NCBI GenBank assembly: GCA_900758955.1
Contig: CAAETL010000317.1
Coordinates: 1 to 7,258, forward strand
Source: an uncultured Oscillospiraceae bacterium
Lineage (GTDB): Bacteria > Bacillota > Clostridia > Oscillospirales > Oscillospiraceae
Direction: 5' to 3'
DNA: 7,258 bases
Positions 1 through 5,977 of this stretch are shown piece by piece. Position numbers and translations under genes: made by a program. Under the pieces are notes generated by a model, which was not told the origin of the DNA, made no database searches, and saw only the letters and a list, made by a program, of their open reading frames with translations. The stretch's first letter is position 1, and every line of letters starts with the position of its first letter.

Positions 1-13
1 CAGAACCAATTAG

Positions 14-44
14 GAGGCGGGGCCGGGATCTCCGGTCCCGCCTC
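14..44. repeat. Strong G+C-rich hairpin (13-bp stem, 5-base loop)
   Basis: Positions 14-26 (GAGGCGGGGCCGG) pair with 32-44 (CCGGTCCCGCCTC) around the loop GATCT. The only wobble is one G-T pair. No T-run follows on either strand, so this is not a standard intrinsic terminator. It lies immediately before the decayed integrase fragment and could be a palindromic remnant of the same element, or an RNA structure from a gene beyond the window edge. The pairing is seen directly; any role is unknown. Confidence 0.55.
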
Positions 45-60
45 GCACCGTGGCCAGCGC

Positions 61-284
61 TCGCCAGAGGACATCGCCGCCTACCAGAAAGCCGCCGAAG
101 CCCGGGAGGCCCTGCCCATGTTTTACGGGGTGCGTAAGGAGGAGCTGGTGGCGCTGCTCGGGAGCGACGTGGACACGGATCGCTGTACTGTCTCGGTCTC
201 CAAGCCACGGTGGGCGGCGGGGAGATCAAGGTTACCCGCCCCAAGACTGCCACCTCCCTGCGTCGGGCGGCCCTGACCAGTAGA
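61..284 (+). pseudogene. Decayed tyrosine recombinase (phage/ICE-type integrase) fragment, frameshifted
   Basis: Frame 1 (61 to about 205) reads SPEDIAAYQKAAEAREALP followed by FYGVRKEELVALLGSDVDTD and RCTVSVSK. This matches the catalytic-domain start of tyrosine recombinases (G-x-R-x-x-E-L-x-x-L-x-W-x-D-V-D). The Arg codon at 133-135 is the first catalytic Arg of the family. At about 200-210 the frame slips, and frame 3 continues VGGGEIKVTRPKTATSLRRAAL (split here only by the slip), giving the R-P-K-T beta-hairpin whose Lys (243-245) is the family's catalytic Lys. Homology fades after about 284, and frame 3 stops at 330-332. The conserved Trp before DVD is replaced, and the later H-x-x-R box and the nucleophilic Tyr are absent, so this cannot be an active recombinase. 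It points towards the 3' end of tRNA-Thr, as integrase genes next to an attachment site often do. Family assignment is by eye but rests on two collinear motifs. Confidence 0.72.
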
Positions 285-402
285 GCTGTTCGGTGCTTTC
301 CCCGTATGGGTCACGACGTGGGCCCGGGGTGAAGAAGTGATGATACCGGCACGGGGCGGACTGCTTTCCCCAGGGCTTCAACAAATTATAAATAATTAAA
401 AC
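285..402. other. Non-coding gap between integrase relic and terminator
   Basis: No supported gene is visible here. The first half is G+C-rich like the integrase relic and may be its unrecognisable remainder. From about 381 the sequence becomes A+T-rich and leads into the tRNA terminator. Confidence 0.4.
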
Positions 403-439
403 AAAAAGGCTGGAAAATCAACGATTTTCCAGCCTTTTT
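403..439 (-). terminator. Intrinsic terminator of tRNA-Thr, potentially bidirectional
   Basis: A perfect 17-bp inverted repeat: arms 403-419 and 423-439 around a 3-base loop. On the - strand the core stem GGCTGGAAAATC is followed by TTTTTGTTTT, a classic Rho-independent terminator starting directly after the tRNA CCA end. The base at 439 is shared between the tRNA terminal A and the stem. The mirrored T-run on the + strand means it could also stop transcription coming from the integrase side. Confidence 0.9.
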
Positions 440-513
440 GGAGCTACCGGTCGGATTTGAACCGACGACCTGCGCATTACGAGTGCGCTGCTCTACCCCT
501 GAGCCACGGTAGC
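439..513 (-). tRNA. tRNA-Thr (anticodon CGT), with encoded CCA
   Basis: Read on the - strand, the acceptor arms GCTACCG (513-507) and CGGTAGC (449-443) pair perfectly. The D stem GCTC/GAGC encloses the loop AGGGGTA, and the anticodon stem GCGCA/TGCGC encloses the loop CTCGTAA with anticodon CGT, reading ACG threonine codons. The T stem GTCGG/CCGAC encloses TTCGAAT. The discriminator base is U, followed by a genome-encoded CCA (441-439). All four helices are intact, so the gene should be functional. The T-arm and 3' end of tRNA genes are preferred attachment sites of tyrosine integrases, which fits the integrase relic about 155 bases downstream of the tRNA end. Confidence 0.96.
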
Positions 514-550
514 ATATTTACTTTTGTACACATTCAGCGAGCTGGGCCGA

Positions 551-591
551 GAATTACAAATGCGCTTTCCACCGCACTACGCTGCTCCCGC
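551..591 (-). pseudogene. Possible decayed 5' half of a second tRNA-Thr (anticodon TGT)
   Basis: On the - strand from 591 the sequence has a 7-base acceptor-like GCGGGAG, then CA, a D-arm-like GCGT with a downstream GG, then GCGCA followed by TTTGTAA. The TTTGTAA falls exactly at tRNA positions 32-38 and would give anticodon TGT (threonine). AGCGCATTTGTAAT differs from the AGCGCACTCGTAAT of the intact neighbour by two C-to-T transitions. The D stem does not pair, the 3' anticodon strand (TTCTC) does not pair with GCGCA, and no T-arm or acceptor 3' strand follows. If real, it is a dead relic of a tandem tRNA pair transcribed from the promoter at 669-697. Chance similarity is quite possible. 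Confidence 0.25.
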
Positions 592-668
592 TTGAAACAG
601 ATGCCTGGTTTATTCCCGCGAGACAATTAGGTTGCCAAAACGTGTGATCAGATCAGAGACGCGAAAAT

Positions 669-697
669 ATAATACCACATTGTAATATAAAAGTCAA
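669..697 (-). promoter_or_regulatory. Candidate sigma-70-type promoter for tRNA-Thr
   Basis: On the - strand TTGACT (697-692) and TATTAT (674-669) are separated by 17 bases, each matching consensus at five of six positions. Transcription would begin near 662 and leave a leader of about 148 bases before the tRNA, unusually long for a single tRNA. No better -35/-10 pair was found closer to the tRNA. Confidence 0.5.
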
Positions 698-808
698 TCG
701 CAAGAAAATATACATTTAGTATTATTTCTCCCATCATGCCGACATTTGACGTCAGAACAATCCATATTTTTTCAGCGTTTGCCCCTGTTTTTTCTCGTTA
801 TTTCTTGA

Positions 809-833
809 AAAACCGGTGATGACTTCCGGTTTT
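809..833 (-). terminator. Weak hairpin, possible terminator of the polA-tsaD operon
   Basis: AAAACCGG (809-816) pairs with CCGGTTTT (826-833) around a 9-base loop. On the - strand the stem ends in TTTTTC, so it could act as a weak intrinsic terminator about 130 bases beyond the tsaD stop. Only four G-C pairs and a large loop make it a poor terminator. It is symmetric and would look similar from the other strand. Confidence 0.3.
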
Positions 834-904
834 GGGGATAAATTATCTTATATTCCCGATGCAGTCCCCCTCCCAGTCTGCTAAGGGAGAGAGACTACAG
901 AGAG

Positions 905-950
905 TTATACACATTGTTCACATACTTATCCACATGTTTTGTGGATAAGT
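905..950. promoter_or_regulatory. DnaA-box cluster with inverted repeat, next to tsaD 3' end
   Basis: Three sites match the DnaA box TTATNCACA exactly: TTATACACA at 905-913 (+), TTATCCACA at 926-934 (+) and TTATCCACA at 940-948 (-). A fourth, TTGTTCACA at 914-922 (+), has one mismatch and abuts the first. The first and third sites are 21 bases apart, about two helical turns. The last two form an 11-bp inverted repeat, ACTTATCCACA (924-934) and TGTGGATAAGT (940-950), around TGTTT. DnaA is the replication initiator and also a transcription regulator. Such clusters occur at origins and at titration or regulatory loci. No dnaA, dnaN or rpmH is visible here, so calling this the chromosome origin is not justified. 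The repeat could also form a hairpin after tsaD, but no T-run follows it. Confidence 0.7.
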
Positions 951-962
951 GGAAGGCTATTC

Positions 963-1973
963 TTACCCCAGTGAGATATCCCGGTTGGCATAGGCATTGA
1001 GGTCCGCGCTCCCACGCCGGCCCGCCAAAAATTCATAATATCCCTGGCTTCCAATCATAGCGCCATTGTCGCCACACAAAGAAAGCGGCGGCAAGAAGAG
1101 CCGGTCGCCGGCAGATTGACAGGCCTTTTCCAGGTCTCCCCGGATGCGGGAATTGGCGGCTACGCCGCCCACAACCGCTACCTTGCCATACCCCAATTGG
1201 GCCGACGCGGACATCACCCGCGGCACCAGCATATCGCTCACCGCCGCGGAAAAGGACGCCGCCAGATCCGCAAGAGGGAGTTTGTCTCCCTTCTGCTCCA
1301 GATTGTGAATCAAATTCAGGCAGGCGGTTTTGAGGCCTGAAAAAGACATATCCAAAGGCGCGTCATGTACGTGGACCCGCGGCAGGGGAAAGCGGGTGTC
1401 GTCCCCCCCTTTGGCCGCGCGGTCCAGAGGGCCGCCGCCGGGATACCCCAGGCCAAGCACCCGGGCAATTTTATCAAAGCACTCCCCCGCCGCATCGTCC
1501 CGTGTCCCCCCCAAAATGGACAGATCAGTATAGCCCTTCACGTCTACAATCAGAGAGGTTCCCCCTGAGACGCACAGGCAGACAAAGGGCGGCTCCAGGT
1601 CGGGGTGGGCGATGTAGTTGGCGGCGATGTGCCCCCGGACATGGTGAACCGGAATCAGGGGCACGCCCAACCCGTAGGCTGCGGATTTGGCGAAGCTGAC
1701 CCCAACCAGCACCGCTCCAATGAGGCCGGGGGCATAGGTGACCGCTACCGCGTCAACCTCCTGCCGGGTAATCCCGGCTTTTTCCAACGCCTGGTCCGCC
1801 AGACCGGAAATGGCTTCAATGTGCTTTCGGGAGGCAATTTCAGGAACCACGCCTCCATATATCTTATGCATGTCCACCTGAGACGCAATGCAGTCGGCCA
1901 GTACGGTACGGCCATCCCGAACGACTGCCACCGCCGTCTCATCGCATGAAGACTCTACCGCTAAAATGTTCAT
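963..1973 (-). CDS. tsaD: tRNA N6-adenosine threonylcarbamoyltransferase TsaD
   Basis: TsaD transfers the threonylcarbamoyl group from TC-AMP to A37 of ANN-decoding tRNAs (t6A synthesis), acting in the cytoplasm with TsaB and TsaE, which are not encoded in this window. The product is 336 residues, the usual length. The N terminus MNILAVESSCDE is the family's signature start of the ASKHA fold. H111 and H115 in HHVRGH, with D302 in CGDNGAMIG, are the expected metal ligands. The segments CVSGGTS (134-140) and GGTRDDAAGECFDK (155-168) form nucleotide and substrate loops. The ATG at 1973 is chosen because AAGGAG lies 7 bases before it; the ATG at 1979 would be only 1 base from that site, and an ATG at 2030 would add 17 further non-family residues. 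It is the last gene of the polA operon and follows the GNAT gene by 81 bases. It shares its operon with tRNA-independent functions, but t6A is needed for threonine tRNAs such as the one encoded next door. No defect is seen. Confidence 0.96.
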   Translation of the reverse strand: MNILAVESSCDETAVAVVRDGRTVLADCIASQVDMHKIYGGVVPEIASRKHIEAISGLADQALEKAGITRQEVDAVAVTYAPGLIGAVLVGVSFAKSAAYGLGVPLIPVHHVRGHIAANYIAHPDLEPPFVCLCVSGGTSLIVDVKGYTDLSILGGTRDDAAGECFDKIARVLGLGYPGGGPLDRAAKGGDDTRFPLPRVHVHDAPLDMSFSGLKTACLNLIHNLEQKGDKLPLADLAASFSAAVSDMLVPRVMSASAQLGYGKVAVVGGVAANSRIRGDLEKACQSAGDRLFLPPLSLCGDNGAMIGSQGYYEFLAGRRGSADLNAYANRDISLG

Positions 1974-1980
1974 TTCCATA

Positions 1981-1986
1981 CTCCTT
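1981..1986 (-). promoter_or_regulatory. Ribosome binding site of tsaD (decides the start)
   Basis: AAGGAG on the - strand ends 7 bases before the ATG at 1973, selecting MNILAVESSCDE as the N terminus. The polA gene uses the same motif at the same 7-base spacing, supporting both start choices. Confidence 0.8.
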
Positions 1987-2054
1987 TTCGGCGAATACCC
2001 AGCGCCGGGTTCCGGCAGGACCGCTCCCACTGACCCTGTCTCAGTATATCGCGT

Positions 2055-2627
2055 TTATTGTTCCGTCTCTAGGGGGATCTGGATCATGCGCCGATATAAA
2101 AAACCGGGCATTGCAGACTGATACAGCTTTCGATGGGTATCCATGACCCCGGCCCCCTCCCGTTCTGGGTCTCCCCCCATGAGAAGGGTTTGATAGTGAA
2201 CCCCAAACAAGACGCAATCATAGGGCAGGCGGGTAAAGCCGCACCGGCGGTAAAAGGCCAGTCGACGCAGACGCAAACCATCGTCTTCGCCGCCGTCCGG
2301 GGCCTCCACTTCGCCGAACACCCCTTTCCACGCAGAAAAGGTCTCCCGGAGGCCGGCCAAAAGCTGCTCACCCAGGCCCTGACCACGCCGGGCGGCGGGA
2401 ACTCCCAGATAGTCCAAAAGCAGGTAGCCCTTCTCCTCCCAGTTCCAAAGAAACGCATACCCCAGCAAGTCCCCCCCTTCCTCCCACGCATAGGGGTGGT
2501 AAACGCCACGCGCCGTCATCTTCTTCATGGCGGATAGGGGCCGCAATTCCGCAGGCGGAAAGGTTATTTTCAATTCCGTTCGGAAGAGGCGCTCCAACTG
2601 CGGCATGGTCAACCTATGGAGCGTCAT
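2055..2627 (-). CDS. GNAT-family N-acetyltransferase, substrate unknown
   Basis: The product is a 190-residue cytoplasmic protein with one GNAT (acetyl-CoA-dependent N-acetyltransferase) domain. Motif A is at about residues 72-90 and contains LGVPAARRGQGLGEQLL, in which R81-G82-Q83-G84-L85-G86 gives the acetyl-CoA pyrophosphate loop. A motif-B-like RRLAFYRRCGF lies at about 121-131. The N-terminal stretch LERLFRTEL and FPPAELRPL resembles uncharacterised Clostridia GNATs. About 45 extra residues follow the core and may form a substrate-specific tail. It overlaps the end of rimI by 14 bases, so translation is probably coupled. In-frame ATGs at 2633, 2627 and 2606 are possible and none has a good ribosome site; 2627 (MTLHRL) is preferred because it best fits the family's N terminus. 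Whether it acts on proteins, antibiotics or small molecules cannot be told from sequence. Confidence 0.85.
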   Translation of the reverse strand: MTLHRLTMPQLERLFRTELKITFPPAELRPLSAMKKMTARGVYHPYAWEEGGDLLGYAFLWNWEEKGYLLLDYLGVPAARRGQGLGEQLLAGLRETFSAWKGVFGEVEAPDGGEDDGLRLRRLAFYRRCGFTRLPYDCVLFGVHYQTLLMGGDPEREGAGVMDTHRKLYQSAMPGFLYRRMIQIPLETEQ

Positions 2628-3069
2628 GGGCAAAGGTCCGGGTCAGCAGGAGGGCGTCCTCCTTGGGATTCTGATAGTAGTCTTTTCTTCTGCCCGCTTG
2701 GACAAAACCATGCTTTTCGTATAGGGCGATGGCCGCTTCGTTGCTCTCCCGCACTTCCAGCGTCAAAAAGACCAAGTTTTCTTGACCAAACCGGCAAAAC
2801 ACGTCCAGCAGACGTCCGGCGATCCCCTGCCGACGACAGACGGGGCGCACCGCCACATTGTCAATATAGCCCTCGTCCAGCACCACATGCAGGCCGGCGT
2901 AGCCCAGGACCTGCCCATCCTCCCCCTCGGCAACAACATAGGAAGCGGTGTCGTTAAACAGCTCCTCTGTCAGCATCGCTTCCGTCCAGGGGGTGGTAAA
3001 GCAAAGCTTCTCCAACTCGGCCACACCCCGCAAGTGAGAACGGTCCATGGGGACCAATCGGTAGGTCAT
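2614..3069 (-). CDS. rimI: Ribosomal-protein-alanine N-acetyltransferase RimI
   Basis: RimI acetylates protein N termini, classically the N-terminal alanine of ribosomal protein S18, using acetyl-CoA. The product is 151 residues, typical for the family. The GNAT motif A IDNVAVRPVCRRQGIAGRLL covers residues 69-88, with the acetyl-CoA loop R80-Q81-G82-I83-A84. LEVRESNEAAIALYEKHGF (104-122) is the characteristic RimI stretch with the general-base-type Glu (E105), and RKDYYQNPKEDALLL (128-142) carries the tyrosine proposed as general acid. The ATG overlaps the polA stop in TGATG, sharing one base, which points to translational coupling. GGAGG lies 10 bases upstream inside the polA end. In many bacteria rimI sits next to the t6A genes. 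Here another GNAT gene separates it from tsaD. Substrate breadth is inferred from the family only. Confidence 0.92.
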   Translation of the reverse strand: MTYRLVPMDRSHLRGVAELEKLCFTTPWTEAMLTEELFNDTASYVVAEGEDGQVLGYAGLHVVLDEGYIDNVAVRPVCRRQGIAGRLLDVFCRFGQENLVFLTLEVRESNEAAIALYEKHGFVQAGRRKDYYQNPKEDALLLTRTFAHDAP

Positions 3070-5729
3070 CAGCCCTTCGCCTCCATCCAGCTTTTACCTG
3101 CGTTGGAATCGGCCACCAGCGGGACCGACAGGGTCACGGCGCCCTCCATCTCTTCCTTCAGCAGAACTTTCACCGTTTCCATCTCCTCTTCCGGGCACTC
3201 CACAATGAGTTCATCGTGTACTTGCAGCACCAGCTTGGCCTGAAGCCCCTCCTTCCGGAGACGGTGATGCACCCGCAGCATGGCCACCTTGATCACGTCG
3301 GCCGCAGTTCCCTGTATGGGCATATTTAAGGCCACCCGCTCGCCGAAAGAGCGCAGGTTCCGGTTGGAGGAGTGAAGCTCTGGCAGGGGCCGCCAGCGGC
3401 CCAGCTCGGTGCGCACGCACCCCTCCTGTTTAGCCTGCTCCACAATTTCATCCATATAACGGCGAACGCCCGCATAGGTGCGAAAATACTTGTTCATATA
3501 GCTGCGTGCCTCAGCCACCGTGGAATGAATGTCCTGGGCCAGGGAGAAGGGGGAAATTCCATACACAATTCCGAAATTGACCGCTTTGGCGGAGGCCCGC
3601 TGGGCGTGGGTCACTTCCTGGGGCGGCACGTCCAGCACCTGACTAGCTGTGAGGGTGTGGATATCCACACCCGTGCGGAATGCCTCCTGCATGGCGTGAT
3701 CCCCGGCGATATGGGCCAGAAGACGCAGCTCAATTTGAGAGTAGTCCGCGTCCACCAGCACACAGCCGGGACCCGCAACAAACATTTTTCGCATTTCGGC
3801 TCCCAACGGGGTCCGAACGGGAATGTTTTGCAGGTTGGGCTCCACCGAGGAGAGGCGGCCTGTAGCGGTAACGGTGTTCTGAAAGCTGCTATGAATGCGT
3901 CCGTCAGGGGAGATCACCTTGGTAAACCCCTCCACATAGGTGGAGTTCAGCTTGGTCAGCTGTCGGTACTCCATAATGGCGTCAATGATGGGATGGGAGC
4001 CTCGCAGTTTTTCCAGCACCTCCACACTGGTGGAATACCCGGTCTTGGTTTTCTTCACGGGGGGTAAGCCCAATTTTTCAAAGAGAATCACGCCCAGCTG
4101 CTGGGTGGAATTCAGGTTAAATTCCTCTCCCGCCAGTTCTACAATTTCCCCGTGGAGAGTTTGAATGCGGTCCTTCAGCATTGTTCCAAACTCGTCCAGG
4201 GCTTGCCGATCCACTAAAAAGCCGGTTTTCTCCATCTCGGCCAGCACCGGACACAGGGGCAGCTCCACCGTAGAAAACAGGTCGTAAAGCCCCAGCTCCT
4301 TCAGCTGGGAAAGCTGCTTCTCATAGAGCAGATCCAGCAGGGCGCAGTGGGCCAAAATAGCGCCCATTGCCTCCGAGACATCACCGCTCAGCGGGCTGAA
4401 CGCCTCCGGTGACAGATACGCCTTCTCCTTGGGGAAGTCGCCCTGGAGCACGCTCCCCGCCAGTTTGTCCAACTGATAGCTGCCATCGGTGGGGGAAATA
4501 AGGTAGGCCGCCAGGGCGGTGTCGAATAGAAATCCCTCGGCGGGTAAGTCCTGCTCCAAAAGCACCCGCATTAGGTCCTTGACGTTGTGACACACTTTTT
4601 TAATCCCAGCGGAGAACAGACCCTCCAGCAGTTGCCGGTATCCTTCCGTCTGATCGCCGATGGCGACAACTCCATGGGCCCCCTCCTGGGTCTCCATGTG
4701 CACCGCCACTCCGGTCAAATTGGGCAGGGTCAGCACGCACACGTGGTCGGCCTTCTCCCACAGCCCAATCAGCTCCCGGATACGTGCCGAATTGGGCAGA
4801 TATTCCGAAATGACTGTGCTGGAGAAGGCTTCCTCCTGGTCAATCAGCTGCTGGTCCTCCCCGTTTAGTCCCAGCTTTTCCAGCAGCTTGGAAAACTCCA
4901 GTCGGGTGAGAAGCTTGGCCAATTCAGACCGGTTAACCGGCTTGCGCATGGCGTCCTGGGGTGCAAATTCCAAAGGCGCGTCACAGTGAATGGTGGCCAG
5001 ATCATAGGACATCTTGGCCTCCTCCACTCCCTCCGACAGCTTTTTGCGCACAGCGGGCTTCACATCCAGGGCATCCAGGTCCCGATAGATCTCCTCCAGG
5101 GAACCATAGGCCTGGAGCAGGGAGAGGGCGGTCTTTTCCCCCACGCCCTTGACGCCGGGGATGTTGTCCGACGCGTCCCCCATGAGGGCCTTCAGGTCAA
5201 TCAGGCGGGGGGGCGGAAAGCCGTATTCCTCCTGAAAGACCGCCTCATCCCACTCCCGGGTGGCGGTCTTCCCCATCCGGCTGGTCACCAGGTTCACGCA
5301 GGTGGTCTGGGAGATGAGCTGGAGAGAGTCCCGATCTCCGGTGGCAATGACGCAGTTCCAGCCCTCGGCCTCGCACCGACGGGCGATGGTGCCGATCAGG
5401 TCGTCGGCCTCCCAGCCCGCCAGTTCGTACCGGGGGATATTCATGGCGTCCAGCACCTCTTTTAGAACGGGCATCTGCTGGGCCAGGTCCTCGGGCATGG
5501 GCTTGCGCTGGGCCTTGTATCCCTCGTAGGCCTCATGGCGGAAGGTGGGCTCCTTCCGATCGAAGGTGACGCATAAGGCTTCCGGAGCCACGTCGTCCAC
5601 CATCTTTTGCAAAATATTCAAAAAGCCGTAGATGGCATGGGTGGGAAACCCCTCCCGCGTACTCAAGGGGCGCACGCCGTAAAAGGCCCTGTTAACAATG
5701 GAATTGCCGTCGATGACCAACAGCTTCAT
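3069..5729 (-). CDS. polA: DNA polymerase I (5' nuclease and polymerase; proofreading site lost)
   Basis: Pol I removes RNA primers and fills gaps during lagging-strand synthesis and excision repair. The product has 886 residues. Residues 1-290 form the 5'-3' nuclease: DGNSIVNRAFYG (7-18), FDRKEPTFRHEAYEGYK (56-72), WEADD (106-110), TGDRDSLQL (130-138) and GDASDNIPGVKGVGEKT (184-200). Residues about 310-470 occupy the 3'-5' exonuclease position but lack its acidic triad: no D-x-E is seen near 330-340, HNVKDL replaces the N-x-K-Y-D box, and HCALL replaces the third Asp region. The polymerase has motif A DYSQIELR (662-669), motif B R711, K715, N718-F719-G720 and Y723-G724, and motif C VHDE (837-840), all intact. 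The ATG at 5729 is chosen because AAGGAG lies 7 bases upstream; an earlier ATG at 5780 would add 17 residues and overlap the promoter. It is the first gene of the operon, and its stop overlaps the rimI start. Confidence 0.97.
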   Translation of the reverse strand: MKLLVIDGNSIVNRAFYGVRPLSTREGFPTHAIYGFLNILQKMVDDVAPEALCVTFDRKEPTFRHEAYEGYKAQRKPMPEDLAQQMPVLKEVLDAMNIPRYELAGWEADDLIGTIARRCEAEGWNCVIATGDRDSLQLISQTTCVNLVTSRMGKTATREWDEAVFQEEYGFPPPRLIDLKALMGDASDNIPGVKGVGEKTALSLLQAYGSLEEIYRDLDALDVKPAVRKKLSEGVEEAKMSYDLATIHCDAPLEFAPQDAMRKPVNRSELAKLLTRLEFSKLLEKLGLNGEDQQLIDQEEAFSSTVISEYLPNSARIRELIGLWEKADHVCVLTLPNLTGVAVHMETQEGAHGVVAIGDQTEGYRQLLEGLFSAGIKKVCHNVKDLMRVLLEQDLPAEGFLFDTALAAYLISPTDGSYQLDKLAGSVLQGDFPKEKAYLSPEAFSPLSGDVSEAMGAILAHCALLDLLYEKQLSQLKELGLYDLFSTVELPLCPVLAEMEKTGFLVDRQALDEFGTMLKDRIQTLHGEIVELAGEEFNLNSTQQLGVILFEKLGLPPVKKTKTGYSTSVEVLEKLRGSHPIIDAIMEYRQLTKLNSTYVEGFTKVISPDGRIHSSFQNTVTATGRLSSVEPNLQNIPVRTPLGAEMRKMFVAGPGCVLVDADYSQIELRLLAHIAGDHAMQEAFRTGVDIHTLTASQVLDVPPQEVTHAQRASAKAVNFGIVYGISPFSLAQDIHSTVAEARSYMNKYFRTYAGVRRYMDEIVEQAKQEGCVRTELGRWRPLPELHSSNRNLRSFGERVALNMPIQGTAADVIKVAMLRVHHRLRKEGLQAKLVLQVHDELIVECPEEEMETVKVLLKEEMEGAVTLSVPLVADSNAGKSWMEAKG

Positions 5730-5736
5730 AGCCTCA

Positions 5737-5742
5737 CTCCTT
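5737..5742 (-). promoter_or_regulatory. Ribosome binding site of polA (decides the start)
   Basis: AAGGAG on the - strand, within GGGAAGGAG, ends 7 bases before the ATG at 5729 and fixes MKLLVIDGNS as the N terminus. Confidence 0.82.
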
Positions 5743-5768
5743 CCCAAAGGGATTGCAATGTACCTTTT

Positions 5769-5796
5769 ATCATACCACAAACCAGTGCAAAGACAA
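5769..5796 (-). promoter_or_regulatory. Candidate promoter of the polA-rimI-GNAT-tsaD operon
   Basis: On the - strand TTGTCT (5796-5791) and TATGAT (5774-5769) are separated by 16 bases. The TGG immediately before TATGAT makes an extended -10. Transcription would start near 5762 and leave a leader of about 32 bases before polA. No operator or riboswitch is seen in so short a leader. Confidence 0.55.
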
Positions 5797-5799
5797 CAA

Positions 5800-5977
5800 T
5801 ATTTTATCGAGGCAACACGATGTATTATCTCAAGGTAAAATTGCTTTATAGCTTAAATTAAAATAGTTTATGCTATTTATCTACATTTATTTTTTTGATA
5901 AATGTCATTTTCTGCTATATTTATGTTGACTATTGATAATACAAAAACAATGTGATAATTTCAATATAAAGGTTGAC
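5800..5977. other. A+T-rich divergent intergenic region with inverted repeats
   Basis: Composition falls sharply from the polA side. ACATTTAT (5883-5890) pairs with ATAAATGT (5898-5905) around a T-rich 7-base loop, and ATTTATC (5875-5881) pairs with GATAAAT (5897-5903) as an alternative fold. Short frames here, such as one beginning MYYLKVKLLYSLN, have no ribosome site and are not called as genes. Confidence 0.5.
5895..5921 (+). promoter_or_regulatory. Candidate promoter for the right-end + strand genes
   Basis: TTGATA (5895-5900) and TATATT (5916-5921) are separated by 15 bases, with TGC directly before TATATT forming an extended -10. Start near 5928 would give a leader of about 50 bases before the ATG at 5978. 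In such A+T-rich DNA chance matches are common; a second option is GATAAT at 5954-5959 with TGT before it. Confidence 0.3.

Larger units (their letters stand above)
514..904. other. Intergenic region between tRNA-Thr and the DnaA-box cluster
   Basis: No credible protein gene lies in this stretch. It contains a tRNA-like decayed sequence (551-591), a candidate tRNA promoter (669-697), an 8-bp palindrome TGACGTCA (747-754), a weak terminator-like hairpin (809-833) and an A+T-rich segment with the palindrome GATAAATTATC (837-847). Base composition is mixed and A+T-richer than the flanking genes. Confidence 0.5.

Noticed and set aside
514..660. T-box or other riboswitch in the tRNA leader
   Set aside because: No T-box antiterminator motif or riboswitch core could be found on the - strand, and it precedes a tRNA rather than an amino-acid gene.
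747..754. TGACGTCA palindrome as an operator
   Set aside because: A single 8-bp palindrome with no nearby promoter geometry is too weak to call.
905..950. Chromosomal origin of replication
   Set aside because: DnaA boxes are present, but no dnaA, dnaN, rpmH or convincing unwinding element was found, so only a DnaA-box cluster is claimed.
2133..2537. + strand open frame (134 codons) antisense to the GNAT gene
   Set aside because: It is a shadow; the - strand frame carries clear acetyl-CoA-binding motifs.
3372..4067. Long + strand open frame (231 codons) inside polA
   Set aside because: It lies antisense to the intact polymerase domain of polA. Its composition is that of a reversed G+C-rich gene, and it has no ribosome site or known motif.
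4986..5465. + strand open frame (159 codons) antisense to the polA 5' nuclease
   Set aside because: It is a shadow of the strongly conserved nuclease motifs on the other strand.
5927..5929. TGA read as selenocysteine joining the hydrophobic stretch to the downstream protein
   Set aside because: No SECIS-like hairpin follows, and the upstream stretch has no ribosome site. Simple decay or chance is more likely.
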